Shown: positions 1 through 8,398 of the stretch, in pieces
Layout of the letters: each line of letters opens with the position of its first letter
Numbering within the stretch: the stretch's first letter is position 1
Source: Streptomyces sp. Root1304
Lineage (GTDB): Bacteria > Actinomycetota > Actinomycetes > Streptomycetales > Streptomycetaceae
Assembly (NCBI RefSeq): GCF_001426405.1
Contig: NZ_LMEP01000023.1
Span: forward strand, 1 to 64,000
Length of the DNA: 64,000 bases
Reading direction: 5' to 3'
Position numbers and translations under genes: made by a program
Notes under the pieces: model-generated
Seen by the model: the letters and a program-made list of their open reading frames with translations, nothing else
Database searches by the model: none
Told to the model about the DNA's origin: nothing

Positions 1-1
1 C

Positions 2-406
2 ATCGAGCACACCTTCCGCCTGTTCAAGCAGACCCTCGGCTGGACCCGCCCGAAGATCCGCACCCCCGAGGCGGCCGACCGTTGGACCTGGCTGATCCTC
101 GCCGCCTACACCCAACTGCGACTGGCCCGACCACTCGCAGCCGACCGGCGTCGCCCTTGGGAAAGGCCCGTTTCCTCAGACAGGCTGACCCCGGCACGTG
201 TCCGCCGCGACTTTCGGCACATCCGCCCCAAGGTCGTCTGCCCGGCCGAGGCACCGAAACCCACCCGCCCCGGACCAGGCAGGCCACCAGGCCGCAAGAA
301 CACCCGGCCCACCCCACGACACGACGTCCACACAGTCCGCAAAACCGACACCACCACGTCCCGGAACAAGAAGTCGACCACCCCACGACCCCGCCGCACA
401 GGTTAA
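2..406 (+). CDS. IS transposase, C-terminal fragment (cut by window edge)
   Basis: The frame is open from base 2 to the TAA at 404-406, so the start lies outside the window. It encodes the last 134 residues of a DDE-type transposase. The visible part has the helix-rich end of the catalytic domain (IEHTFRLFKQTLGW, then a TWLILAAYTQLRLAR stretch) and a basic Pro/Arg/Lys-rich tail, which is how the large actinobacterial NF041680-type transposases end. Known role: cut-and-paste mobility of an insertion sequence. The stop lies only 8 bp from the end of the convergent VOC gene, so almost no non-coding right end is present. That suggests the element abuts or was trimmed against that gene. The exact IS family is a recognition call. 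Confidence 0.72.
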   Translation: MEHTFRLFKQTLGWTRPKIRTPEAADRWTWLILAAYTQLRLARPLAADRRRPWERPVSSDRLTPARVRRDFRHIRPKVVCPAEAPKPTRPGPGRPPGRKNTRPTPRHDVHTVRKTDTTTSRNKKSTTPRPRRTG

Positions 407-414
407 AGATCAAG

Positions 415-843
415 CTAGTCGACGCAGAACTCGTTGCCCTCGATGTCCAGCATCGGAATGCACGAGTCCTCGCCGTCGTACAGCGTCCGTACGTGGACCG
501 CGCCGAGCGGGACCAGCCGTGCGCATTCGGCCTCGAGCGCGGCCAGGCGCTCCTCACCCACGAGCCCGGTGCCGACCCGCACGTCGAGGTGCAGCCGGTT
601 CTTGGCGGCCTTCCCCTCGGGGACGCGCTGGAAGTACAGCCGCGGGCCCACACCCGAGGGATCCGTACAGGCGAACCAGGCGTCGCGCCGCTCCGGCGGC
701 TGCGCACGCCTGTAGTCGTCCCACGTGGCATGGCCCTCGGGCGGCGGCGGTACGACGTACCCCAGCACCTCGCACCAGAAGCGGGCGAGACGCTCCGGCT
801 CCGCGCAGTCGAAGGTGACCTGGAACGTTCTGATCGCGGACAT
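415..843 (-). CDS. VOC family (glyoxalase/bleomycin-resistance fold) protein
   Basis: A 142-residue single-domain vicinal-oxygen-chelate protein. It has the usual landmarks: an FDCAEPERLARFWCEVLGY beginning, a WFACTDPSGVGPRLYFQRVPE middle strand pair, NRLHLDV and a closing MLDIEGNEFCVD. In this superfamily paired beta-alpha-beta-beta-beta units hold a metal or bind a ligand; the substrate here cannot be read from sequence. The ATG at 843 is chosen because the fold begins directly after it (MSAIRTFQ) and a purine-rich GGTGG precedes it. A longer frame upstream is low-complexity. It faces the transposase tail with 8 bp between stops. The length is normal for the family, so the IS does not appear to have broken it. 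Confidence 0.8.
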   Translation of the reverse strand: MSAIRTFQVTFDCAEPERLARFWCEVLGYVVPPPPEGHATWDDYRRAQPPERRDAWFACTDPSGVGPRLYFQRVPEGKAAKNRLHLDVRVGTGLVGEERLAALEAECARLVPLGAVHVRTLYDGEDSCIPMLDIEGNEFCVD

Positions 844-986
844 CGGGCCACCGTACCAAGGGATTTGGGAACCGGCCGTTCCCTTTCCGGGACGCCGGCG
901 ATGCTCCCCGGAAGCCCCCTCCGGCCGTGGCCTTGTGGCTACCCTTGCCGGGGTCACGACCAGGATCGAACGAGGGGGGTACATCC

Positions 987-1415
987 GTGCCGTACGAGAC
1001 GGGCGCCAAGGTGAAGTTGACCCGGGACGTGCAGATCACCGCGAGCGGCATGGCCGCCGGGGCCGGCGCCCCCGGTCCGCTGTTCCTGGCCGAGGGCCTG
1101 GACGGTGTGGTCGCGGGCTCTGCGAAGGCACGCGGCGGCATGTTCCAGGACGACATCGCGGCCTTCGAGAAGCAGGTCCGCGACGGCAGGTTCCACGGCT
1201 ACGGGACCGGACTGGTCGAGCAGATCCGTGAGCAGCTCGCCCGGCACGGAGCGTATGACGCCGGAGCGGGCACAGGGATCGCGTACCGGGTGCGCTTCGC
1301 GAACGGTTTCGTGCTCGACGGCCTCGACGAGGACGCGCTGACGAGGGCCTGCCCGCGCCCTCGCAGGCCCGCCTGCGAGGGCGCGGGGGTGTCCACCGCC
1401 GGTCAGCCCGGGTAG
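987..1415 (+). CDS. Conserved hypothetical protein, SH3-like C-terminal part
   Basis: 142 residues from a GTG (987) preceded by a strong GAGGGGGG box. The first 20 residues (VPYETGAKVKLTRDVQITA) look like a beta-barrel strand pair. Residues 90-120 (GIAYRVRFANGFVLDGLDED) look like a short SH3-like barrel as seen in small actinobacterial proteins of unknown role. No catalytic motif or membrane segment is visible. The last 20 or so codons run through a perfect 16-bp hairpin (1352-1387) and overlap the convergent neighbour by 13 bp. The natural stop may therefore once have been near DALTRA, with the present tail being readthrough into the terminator. Function unknown. Confidence 0.6.
   Translation: MPYETGAKVKLTRDVQITASGMAAGAGAPGPLFLAEGLDGVVAGSAKARGGMFQDDIAAFEKQVRDGRFHGYGTGLVEQIREQLARHGAYDAGAGTGIAYRVRFANGFVLDGLDEDALTRACPRPRRPACEGAGVSTAGQPG
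1352..1387. terminator. Perfect 16-bp hairpin inside the gene end
   Basis: Arms 1352-1367 and 1372-1387 are exact reverse complements with a 4-nt loop (CCCG). There is no T-tract, as is usual in Streptomyces. It lies inside the last codons of the gene at 987-1415 and just outside the convergent gene at 1403-2173, where a bidirectional terminator would be expected. Confidence 0.6.
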
Positions 1416-2173
1416 GCGATCGAGCCCAGTGGCGGGCAGGGGACGAGCGCGGCGCCGGCGCCGGGCCGTTCGACGAAGGCCCGGTCCTCGGCCGCGCGCC
1501 GGCGCCGGGACTCCCACGCGTCGGCGTCCCGGGCGTCGCGCAGCGCGCGAACGTCGTCCCACGAGCCGTCGATGAGTTCGAGGCTGGTGTTGCCGGCGCT
1601 GCGCTCGAAGTCCAGCTTCACGGCGGCCCGCCGGAGCGCGGTCTGCACCGCGGCGAGATCGATACGGGTCATCAGGACGCCGGGGGTGTGCGGTTCGCGG
1701 GTCGGCAGGGGTGCCTGGGGAAGCAGCGACACCCCGCGGTCGAGGCGGCCGATGTTGTCGACGGCCGCGTCCTGGGCGTCCTGGGCCATCCGCCGCATCT
1801 CCTGGTGCAGCCAGAAGAGTTCGTCGAGGTCGGCGGCGGTGATGCGCATCCGCTGGTACAGCGCCCGGAAGCGGGGATCGGCGTGCAGCGGACGGAGGGG
1901 GTCGACGTGGAGCGCCACGCAGTCGTTGTACCCGGCCGCCACGGCGGCGTCGAAGTGCAGCACGGCGAGGTCCGTCTGCCCGCGCAGACAGGCCAGTTCG
2001 CCCAGGCTCGCGTGGCCCCCGGCGGCGAGCCAGGCGCCGTCGGGGCCGAGCGCCGCGGCGCGCGTGACGATGTCGTGGAGGCCCGCGTCTCCCACCGCGC
2101 CGGGACCCTCGGTCAGGAGCGTCACCAGCAGGTCGTGCATACGGGCGGCCAGTGAGCTGACGGTGTCGGCCAT
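1403..2173 (-). CDS. TPR-like hypothetical protein
   Basis: 256 residues. The ATG at 2173 has GGAGA upstream (GAGGAGATCC then ATG); the longer frame is shadow. The middle (residues 40-110) carries a helix-turn-helix pattern ending AAGYNDCVALHVDPLRPLHADPRFRALYQRM. This closely resembles the TPR end-of-group module, where the last helix is followed by a DP-L-RADPRF signature. The C-terminal half is charged and helical (LDELFWLHQEMRRMAQDAQDA and beyond) and not recognised. Probably a cytoplasmic protein-protein interaction factor; no enzyme motif. It overlaps the convergent upstream gene by 13 bp, and the methyltransferase follows on the same strand about 100 bp upstream. Confidence 0.65.
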   Translation of the reverse strand: MADTVSSLAARMHDLLVTLLTEGPGAVGDAGLHDIVTRAAALGPDGAWLAAGGHASLGELACLRGQTDLAVLHFDAAVAAGYNDCVALHVDPLRPLHADPRFRALYQRMRITAADLDELFWLHQEMRRMAQDAQDAAVDNIGRLDRGVSLLPQAPLPTREPHTPGVLMTRIDLAAVQTALRRAAVKLDFERSAGNTSLELIDGSWDDVRALRDARDADAWESRRRRAAEDRAFVERPGAGAALVPCPPLGSIAYPG

Positions 2174-2274
2174 GGATCTCCTCGGACCTCGGTGGTGAAG
2201 AGCGCGGGACGCCGGGGCCGGTCGCGACCCCGGTGGACAGGACGGGCGGCGGGGACGAGCGGTTCCTGCTCCCG

Positions 2275-2946
2275 CTACGCCTTGCGGGCGAGGAGCTGGA
2301 TCTCGTGGAACTGGCGGCGGTCCGTGGGCTGCGGCTCGAACCGGAGGCGTGCCGACTCGTTCAGACCGTGTGCGCGGAGGAGCGCGGCGAGGTGCTCGGG
2401 CCACCAGCGGTAGGCCGTCGCCACCGTGTGGTCGTAGGACCGCGTCTCGTCGGCGGGGCCGTCCGTGGCCGGGAACGCGATCAGCAGATGGCCGCCCGGC
2501 GCCAGTACCCGGGCGAACTCGGCCAGGACCGCCGGCACGTCCTGCGGCGGGGTGTGGATGAGCGACCACCGTGAGAGCACCCCGTCGAGGGCGCCGTCCT
2601 CGATGTCCAGCGCCGCCATCGAGCCGACCTCGAACCGGATCTCCGGGTGGGCTTCGCGTGCGAGCCCGACCATCACGGGGGAGGCGTCGACTCCGAAGAC
2701 GTCCAGGCCCAGCCCGTGGAGGTGCGCCGTGATGTCACCTGGGCCGCAGCCGAGGTCCGCGACCGCACCGCCGCCGTCCCTGTCCCGGTCGCCGTCGCCG
2801 TTCGTCCGTACCAGCTCCGCGAACGCGCCGAGGAGGGCGCGCTCCAGCGGCCGGTCGCGGAGCGGGTCGTGGAACATCTCGGCGTAGACGGAGGCGATGG
2901 CGTCGTAGGCCTCGCTGGTGGCGCGCAGGGGGTCGAGTTCGGTCAC
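2275..2946 (-). CDS. Class I SAM-dependent methyltransferase
   Basis: 223 residues with a clear Rossmann-type methyltransferase core. Motif I is ADLGCGPGDITAHL at residues 63-76, motif II is the acidic strand end VFGVDASPVMVGLA, then GSMAALDIEDGALDGVLSRWSLIHTPP and the post-core strand LAPGGHLLIAFPA. This arrangement (Methyltransf_11/25 group) transfers a methyl from S-adenosylmethionine to a small molecule; the acceptor is not predictable. A DGDGDRDRDGG stretch (residues 50-60) before motif I is an unusually acidic insertion. The gene is monocistronic or loosely linked to the TPR-like gene downstream. Confidence 0.85.
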   Translation of the reverse strand: MTELDPLRATSEAYDAIASVYAEMFHDPLRDRPLERALLGAFAELVRTNGDGDRDRDGGGAVADLGCGPGDITAHLHGLGLDVFGVDASPVMVGLAREAHPEIRFEVGSMAALDIEDGALDGVLSRWSLIHTPPQDVPAVLAEFARVLAPGGHLLIAFPATDGPADETRSYDHTVATAYRWWPEHLAALLRAHGLNESARLRFEPQPTDRRQFHEIQLLARKA

Positions 2947-3137
2947 CCCGAGACCCTAGCGGGAGGATCGGGCGCGTGATCAGAGGGCGTACGGCCCGGT
3001 GACCGTGCTCGCGGACGGCGGACCTGTTCACGAGCGACAACGCCAACTCCAGTCAACAGGGGCACACTTGGCGTGTCAGCCCGTCCGGTGGGCGAAACCC
3101 CGTGGCGGCCGGGGACGGAGGGACTGATGATGACCGG

Positions 3138-3740
3138 ATGACCTCGTACGCGCCGCCGCCCGCCCCTCCGTCCGTCCCGCCCGTCGACGCCCTGATCGTC
3201 GTGGACGTCCAGTCGGCCTTCACCACCGGCGCCGGAGCCGTACCCGCCGCCGCCCGCCTCGTCGACCGCACGACCGATCTGATCGGCCGCGCCCGCGCGG
3301 CCGGCGCGCTCGTCGTCCACCTCCAGAACGACGGTCCCCCCGGCGCGGAGGACGAACCCCACACGCCGGGCTGGGAACTGCACCACCCCGTCGTGCCCGG
3401 CCCCCGCGAGACGGTGATCCGCAAGCCGCGCGACGACGGCTTCCACGCGACCCCGCTGGGCGACGTCCTCACCGGCGCGGGGGTACGAGCGCTCGCCGTC
3501 TGCGGCGTGATGTCCGAGATGTGCGTCCAGGCGACCGCCCGTACCGCCCTCGCGCGCGGCTACCGGGTCGTCGTGCCGCACGACGCCCACGCCACCCAGG
3601 ACGTTCCGGCGGCGCCCGGGATCAGCGAGGCGATCCCCGCGGCCGTCGTCTCCCGCGTCGCGGCCTACGCCCTGGGGAGCGACGCGGAGGTCACCGCGGC
3701 GACCGCCGACGTGACGTTCACGGCTCCCGCTACGGACTGA
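3138..3740 (+). CDS. Isochorismatase-like cysteine hydrolase
   Basis: 200 residues of the cysteine hydrolase/isochorismatase fold. The expected triad is present: Asp23 in LIVVDVQSAF, Lys96 in TVIRKPRDDGFH and Cys129 in GVMSEMCVQAT. Relatives hydrolyse amides or vinyl ethers (nicotinamide, ureido compounds, isochorismate); the lack of carrier domains and the small size fit a stand-alone amidase-like enzyme. Start: the ATG at 3138 begins the conserved N-terminus, but a GGAGG box lies 16 nt upstream. An in-frame GTG at 3102 would place that box inside the gene, so the exact start is uncertain. The STAND gene follows 206 bp downstream. Confidence 0.82.
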   Translation: MTSYAPPPAPPSVPPVDALIVVDVQSAFTTGAGAVPAAARLVDRTTDLIGRARAAGALVVHLQNDGPPGAEDEPHTPGWELHHPVVPGPRETVIRKPRDDGFHATPLGDVLTGAGVRALAVCGVMSEMCVQATARTALARGYRVVVPHDAHATQDVPAAPGISEAIPAAVVSRVAAYALGSDAEVTAATADVTFTAPATD

Positions 3741-3946
3741 GCCGGCGGGCGGAGGAGCAGGACCGGGAAGCCGGAGGAGCCGGACCGGGAAGGGCGTCCC
3801 GGCGCCCGGCGAGCGGAACGCGCCACCGGACGCCCCGGCGCGACGGCGAGCGGGCTGTTCAAAGCCTCGCCGATCTCTCTACGGTGGTCCCGGGGCGTCC
3901 CGTCGACGCCCCGGCGCGAGGTGACGCGCGACAGGATGGGGGAGCG

Positions 3947-6484
3947 GTGGAAGAGCTGGCGGCGCTTGCCATGGCGGGGGTGACGACCGTGTTCGGGCTC
4001 GTCGTCTCGGACGTCTGGGAACAGGCCAAGGCGCGCGACTGGCGTCTGTTCCGCCGCCGGGGCGGAGGCGCGGAGGGCGAGCGGCCCGGCGGTGACGCCG
4101 CCGGTGAACTGGAGGCCGCCGGTCGCGAGGTGGCGGCCGCGCGGGCCGCCGGGGACGAGACCGCCGCCCTCGCCATCGAGGCGCACTGGAGCGAACGGCT
4201 CCTCCAGGTGCTCCGCGACGACCCCGCCGCGGTGGCCGAACTCCAGGAACTCGTCGCCGCCTTCGGGCCCCCGGCCGCCACCGCGTACCACTTCGGCGGG
4301 GTGAACCACGGCCCGGCCTTCCAGGGTTCGCGGATCCACGGCGATATCAACGTCACCGTGCACCAGCATCAGGACCCCGCCGCGGGCCCCGCCCCGTCCG
4401 GTCCGCGTCCCGACCAGGTACCCGCCCTGACGGCCGCGTTCGTCAACCGCACCGCCGACCTCTCCGAGCTGGACCGGTGGTTCGGCCCGCCGGCCGCGCG
4501 CACCGGCACGGCCGGCGCGGCGGCGGAGGCCACGACCGGCCCGGCCCGGACCGCGACCGCCCCCGTCGGCATCGGCGTGCTCCACGGACTGCCCGGCGTC
4601 GGCAAGACGGCGACCGCCTGGCACTGGGCCACCACCGTCCGGGACCAGTACCCCGACGGCCAGCTGTACGTGGACTTCGCCGCCCTGCGCGGACAGACCG
4701 GCGGCGACGTCTCCGAGGCCGTCGCCATGTGCCTGCGCGGCCTCGGCGTCACCGACACCTACATGCCGGGATCGCTCCAGGAACGCGCCGCGCTCTTCCG
4801 CTCCCGCACCGCCGACCGGCGGCTCCTCGTCGTCCTCGACGACGTCGGCGAGCCCGCGCAGGTCCGTCCCCTCGTCCCCAAGGGCCCCGGCAGCGCCGTG
4901 CTCGTCACCAGCCAGTCGCCGCTCGGCGAACTCGTCCTCGACGGGGCCCGGGTCCTCGCCCTCCGCCCGCTCGACCGGGACGGCGCCCTGCGGCTGCTCG
5001 CCGAACGCTGCGGAGCGGACACCGTCGCCGCCGACCCGGCCGCCGCCGAGCACCTCGTCGCGCTCTGCGGCGGTCTGCCCGTCGCCCTGCGGATCGCCGC
5101 CGCCCGCCTCCTGACCGACCCCTCGCTCACCACGGCCGCCCTGGCCGGGGAACTCGCGGACGAGACCCGCAGGCTCGACGCCCTGTCGCTGGGACCGCTG
5201 GGAGGAGACCACTCGATGTCCGCCGTCCTCAACCCGACGTACCGCCTGCTGCCGCCCGGAGCGGCCCGCCTCTACCGCTGCCTCGGCTGGCACCCGTGCC
5301 GCACCCACGACGTCGACGCGTCCGCCGCCGCGCTCGGCGCCACACCCGCCGAGACCGCCCCGCTCCTCGGCAGGCTCGCCGCCGACGGGCTGCTCGAACG
5401 GACCGCCGACGGCCGCTACCGCATGCACGACCTCGTCCGCCTCCACGCGCGCGCGTGCGCCGAGGCCGAGGAGCCCGCCGACGGTGAGTCCGCCCTCGTC
5501 GCCCGTGTCCTCACCCACTTCCTCGTCCTGACGGCGCTCGCCGACCGGGCCGTCCGCGCCGACCGGCTGCGTGTCGCCGACCTCGACGTACTCCTGGACG
5601 GGGTACGGGACCCCTTCGCGGCGCCCGGCGGACCCGCACCGCTCGGCTGGCTGGAGAGCCGCAGCGCGGACCTCCTTGCCGTGCTGCGCGCCGGCGCCGC
5701 CACGGGCGGCCTCGACACCCCCGTATGGCAGCTGGCCGAGGCGTTCAGCGTGCTCTTCCTCCACCAGCGGGCCCTGGGCCCCTGGCGGGAATCGCTCGAA
5801 CTGGGAGCCGCGGCCGCCTCCTCGGCCGTGGCACCGGCGGCCGAGGCCCGGCTGCGCAGCCTGCTCTCCCGGCCGCTGCTCGACCTGGGCGAGGACGACC
5901 GGGCACGCGCCGCCCTGGACCGGGCCCTCGCCTGCGCCGAGGTCGCCGGGCACGCCGTGCTCAGCGCGTCGGTGCGCGAGTTCGACGGCCGGTACTGGGA
6001 CCGGCACGATCCGGCTCGCGCCATCGCCTCGTACCGGGCCTCCCTGGAGCTCAACACCCGGGCGGGGGAGGCGCGCGGCGCGGCCATCGCCACGTACTTC
6101 CTCGGCTGCGCCCAGGACGCGGCGGGCGAGCCCGCGACCGCCCTGGAGACCCTGCGCACCGCCCACCGGCTGCTGACCGACTGCAGGGACCGGCGCATGG
6201 CCGCCCGCGCCACCGCCGCGCTCGGCATCGTCCACGACCACCTCGGCGACACCGGGGCGGCGATGCGCGACCTGGAGGACGCCGCCACCACCCTCGCCGC
6301 GGAGCACGCCACGCACTACGAGGCGCAGGCACTGGTGGCCCTGGCGGACCTCGCGGAACGCACGGGCCTGCGCACGGCGGAGGTCCCGGACTGGCTGACC
6401 CGGGCGGCGGGCATCCACGAGGCGGGCGGCAGCCCCCTGGCTCCGGTCCTGCGGGAGCGCCTGAGGGCCCTCGGAGCGGAGTGA
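3947..6484 (+). CDS. STAND/NB-ARC ATPase with TPR repeats and an amyloid-like N-terminal motif
   Basis: 845 residues from a GTG (3947) with GGGGGAG five bases upstream; the 140 extra codons of the longer frame are not protein-like. Domains in order: a hydrophobic N-terminus (residues 5-22), a helical region (50-105), and a Gly/His/Gln motif (115-132, HFGGVNHGPAFQGSRIHG). The NB-ARC ATPase follows, with Walker A GLPGVGKT (214-221), Walker B LLVVLDDV, sensor VLVTSQ and the GLP box CGGLPVALRIAA, then a winged-helix region (LLERTADGRYRMHDLVRLHA). TPR-like helices run from about 590 to the end. STAND proteins sense a ligand through the repeats and oligomerise on ATP binding. It lacks the SARP DNA-binding domain of AfsR. 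The short motif resembles the RHIM/BASS signalling amyloids of actinobacterial NLR-like proteins. No effector gene is adjacent. Confidence 0.83.
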   Translation: MEELAALAMAGVTTVFGLVVSDVWEQAKARDWRLFRRRGGGAEGERPGGDAAGELEAAGREVAAARAAGDETAALAIEAHWSERLLQVLRDDPAAVAELQELVAAFGPPAATAYHFGGVNHGPAFQGSRIHGDINVTVHQHQDPAAGPAPSGPRPDQVPALTAAFVNRTADLSELDRWFGPPAARTGTAGAAAEATTGPARTATAPVGIGVLHGLPGVGKTATAWHWATTVRDQYPDGQLYVDFAALRGQTGGDVSEAVAMCLRGLGVTDTYMPGSLQERAALFRSRTADRRLLVVLDDVGEPAQVRPLVPKGPGSAVLVTSQSPLGELVLDGARVLALRPLDRDGALRLLAERCGADTVAADPAAAEHLVALCGGLPVALRIAAARLLTDPSLTTAALAGELADETRRLDALSLGPLGGDHSMSAVLNPTYRLLPPGAARLYRCLGWHPCRTHDVDASAAALGATPAETAPLLGRLAADGLLERTADGRYRMHDLVRLHARACAEAEEPADGESALVARVLTHFLVLTALADRAVRADRLRVADLDVLLDGVRDPFAAPGGPAPLGWLESRSADLLAVLRAGAATGGLDTPVWQLAEAFSVLFLHQRALGPWRESLELGAAAASSAVAPAAEARLRSLLSRPLLDLGEDDRARAALDRALACAEVAGHAVLSASVREFDGRYWDRHDPARAIASYRASLELNTRAGEARGAAIATYFLGCAQDAAGEPATALETLRTAHRLLTDCRDRRMAARATAALGIVHDHLGDTGAAMRDLEDAATTLAAEHATHYEAQALVALADLAERTGLRTAEVPDWLTRAAGIHEAGGSPLAPVLRERLRALGAE

Positions 6485-6539
6485 GGACGGGAACGGTGTG
6501 ACCGGGTGCGGGGGGCGGAGGCTGGGCCGAGGTCTTCGC

Positions 6540-8279
6540 TCAGCCGGGATCCGGGACCTCGCCCGGTGCGGTGGCGGTGCGCAGGACCACGTCCCTCGAG
6601 CCGACGCCGTCGTGCGCCTGTCCGCCCCGCAGTGAGACCGGGCCCTCCAGGGGGAGCCCGGCGCGCAGGCACGCGTAGACCGCCGTCGCCGGAAGGCACG
6701 GGCCGGGGAAGGAGCCGCCCCCGGTCACCTCGATGATCCGGCCGTCGCGCAGCCCCACCAGATGGCCGCCCGCGGCGAGCGAGGCAGCCGCCGCGAGGCA
6801 GCCGGGACGGGCGGCGAGCGTCTCGCCGATCCAGCCGAGCGCGGCCGTCGCGGTCACGGCCGGCGCCGCGCCCAGGACCACCGACGCGCTCTCCGCGATG
6901 CCCAGGTCCCGTTCCGCGTCCGTGCACGCGAGAAGCGAGAACAGCCCGCCGGCGGGGGACTCCGCGTCCGGCACGCCCTCCGTCGCGGCGGACGGGAAGC
7001 GTTCCACCCGGACCACCACGGCCGACGGTCCGGCATCCCGGCCCACGCGCGCGCGTACCCGCCAGGACGTGACGGGCTCCGCCGGTACCCCGACCGGGGC
7101 CAGGGCCCGCACCGGAGGCGGCCCGGAGGACGGCTCCGGCAGGCGCAGGAGGTCGTACAGGGCCGTACGCAGCCTGCCGAGCGCCCGCCCCGGTTCGCTG
7201 AACGCCCGGTCCGCCACGTCCGCGTACCCCGCCCGCGCCGCCGGCTCGAACGCGGCCTCCACCTGTCCGCGCAGCTCCCGCCCCGGGTCGAGCCGCGGCG
7301 CGTGCCGGCCCAGCACCTCCGCCGCCGTACCGGGCACGGAGTCGCTCCCGAACGCCGAGAGCAGCACCGGCCGGCCGAGCGCCGCGCCGTAGAGGGTCAC
7401 CGAGCCGTGGTCCCCGACCACGAGGTCCGAGGCGAGGAGCACGGAGCGCCACGCGTGCACCGGCGGGACCAGCAGCAGTCCCGCGTCCAGTGCGGCGGCG
7501 AGGTGGCGGCGGAGCTGCCAGGAGCCGTGCGCCGCCCACACGTTGGGGTGGACGACGGCCGCCACCCGGTAGTCGTCGTACGGGAGCGCGCCGAGCAGCC
7601 GCGCCGGGAGGCCGGGCGCCTCGCCGAGCAGCGAGGTCGGTCCCCACGTCGAACTGACCACCACGAGACGCTGCCCGGCGCCGACGCCGAGCGCCGCACG
7701 GTAGGCGGGCCGCAGCGGCGCGCTGGCCGTCAGCTCGTCGAAGCACGGGTCGCCCAGGAGCAGCGTCCGCCCGGCCGCCTCGGGGTGCGCGGCGAGCAGT
7801 TGTGTGCGCTGGTCCGGATGGGAGGTCGCCAGCCAGGCGCGGCCCGCCGCCAGAAGCGCGTCGGGCACCAGCCCGGAGAGCCGGACCCGGTCGGCGCGCG
7901 AGTCCGGCACGTACTTCTGGAAGCCGATGCCGTGGGGGAGGACGAGGACGGGGTACGCGCCCTCGGGGACGTCGATGTTCTCGCTCGCGGTCAGGACGAG
8001 GTCCGGGGAGAGGTCACGGAGCTGCGTCCACGGCATCACGCGGCAGCCGGAGTCGTGCAGCAGGTCGAGGACGCCGTCGTTGAAGGCGGAGGTGGGGTCG
8101 TACGCGAAGACGACGCTCACCCGGGTGTCGTCGCGGAGGACGGCGGGGAGGCACTCCAGGACCCGGGTGGTGGAGACGACGGTGCGCGCGGCGACGACGA
8201 GGGTCCGCTCGCCGGGGAAGGTCCGCCACCGCTCGGCGTCCGGCCCGACGGGAACGCGGAGGGGCCGTTCAGCGTGCAT
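6540..8279 (-). CDS. CDP-glycerol glycerophosphotransferase-like (GT-B) protein
   Basis: 579 residues from the ATG at 8279, behind a GGGGTGG box. The first 380 residues have a two-Rossmann layout. The second half carries VVHPNVWAAHGSW and ASDLVVGDHGSVTLYGAALG, the region that in CDP-glycerol:poly(glycerophosphate) transferases binds the nucleotide and the phosphate donor. The His of HGIGFQ in the first half is also typical. The last 200 residues are a separate small domain (VRVERFPSA to the end) not recognised. No membrane segment is seen, so if it is a transferase it acts on the cytoplasmic face. The role (teichoic-acid-like polymer or unrelated) is open. Its leader contains the 7-bp tandem repeat at 8317-8398. 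The frame stays open through that repeat to an ATG at 8483, so a longer product is formally possible. Confidence 0.62.
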   Translation of the reverse strand: MHAERPLRVPVGPDAERWRTFPGERTLVVAARTVVSTTRVLECLPAVLRDDTRVSVVFAYDPTSAFNDGVLDLLHDSGCRVMPWTQLRDLSPDLVLTASENIDVPEGAYPVLVLPHGIGFQKYVPDSRADRVRLSGLVPDALLAAGRAWLATSHPDQRTQLLAAHPEAAGRTLLLGDPCFDELTASAPLRPAYRAALGVGAGQRLVVVSSTWGPTSLLGEAPGLPARLLGALPYDDYRVAAVVHPNVWAAHGSWQLRRHLAAALDAGLLLVPPVHAWRSVLLASDLVVGDHGSVTLYGAALGRPVLLSAFGSDSVPGTAAEVLGRHAPRLDPGRELRGQVEAAFEPAARAGYADVADRAFSEPGRALGRLRTALYDLLRLPEPSSGPPPVRALAPVGVPAEPVTSWRVRARVGRDAGPSAVVVRVERFPSAATEGVPDAESPAGGLFSLLACTDAERDLGIAESASVVLGAAPAVTATAALGWIGETLAARPGCLAAAASLAAGGHLVGLRDGRIIEVTGGGSFPGPCLPATAVYACLRAGLPLEGPVSLRGGQAHDGVGSRDVVLRTATAPGEVPDPG

Positions 8280-8316
8280 GGCCACCCCGCCAACGTACGC
8301 CCCGCTCACCCGTTGC

Positions 8317-8398
8317 GCGGCTCGCGGCTCGCGGCTCGCGGCTCGCGGCTCGCGGCTCGCGGCTCGCGGCTCGCGGCTCGCGGCTCGCGGCTCGCGGC
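8317..8398. repeat. 7-bp tandem repeat, about 11.7 copies
   Basis: The unit GCGGCTC is repeated without error from 8317 to 8393, followed by 5 more bases of a unit. It lies 38 bp upstream of the start codon of the gene at 6540-8279. Read on the minus strand in the gene's frame it encodes a 7-residue repeat (EPRAASR). Because 7 is not a multiple of 3, loss or gain of one unit would shift frame for any translation starting upstream of it. The rest of the 8280-8622 intergenic stretch holds no gene, only this array and the palindrome at 8522-8537. Confidence 0.97.

Noticed and set aside
3665..6418. A 917-codon open frame on the minus strand opposite the STAND gene
   Set aside because: Low-complexity Gly/Arg/Glu-rich composition without motifs. 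It is the expected antisense shadow of a GC-rich gene whose plus-strand product has a full NB-ARC/TPR architecture.
6540..8279. Genuine translation initiation factor or sialyltransferase assignment for this gene
   Set aside because: No GTPase G-motifs of IF2 and no sialyl motifs are present. The HPN and DHGSVTLYG stretches fit the CDP-glycerol transferase fold better, though that too is only moderate.
8317..8398. Possible CRISPR array
   Set aside because: Units are 7 bp, contiguous and without spacers, and no cas gene is present. It is a simple tandem repeat.
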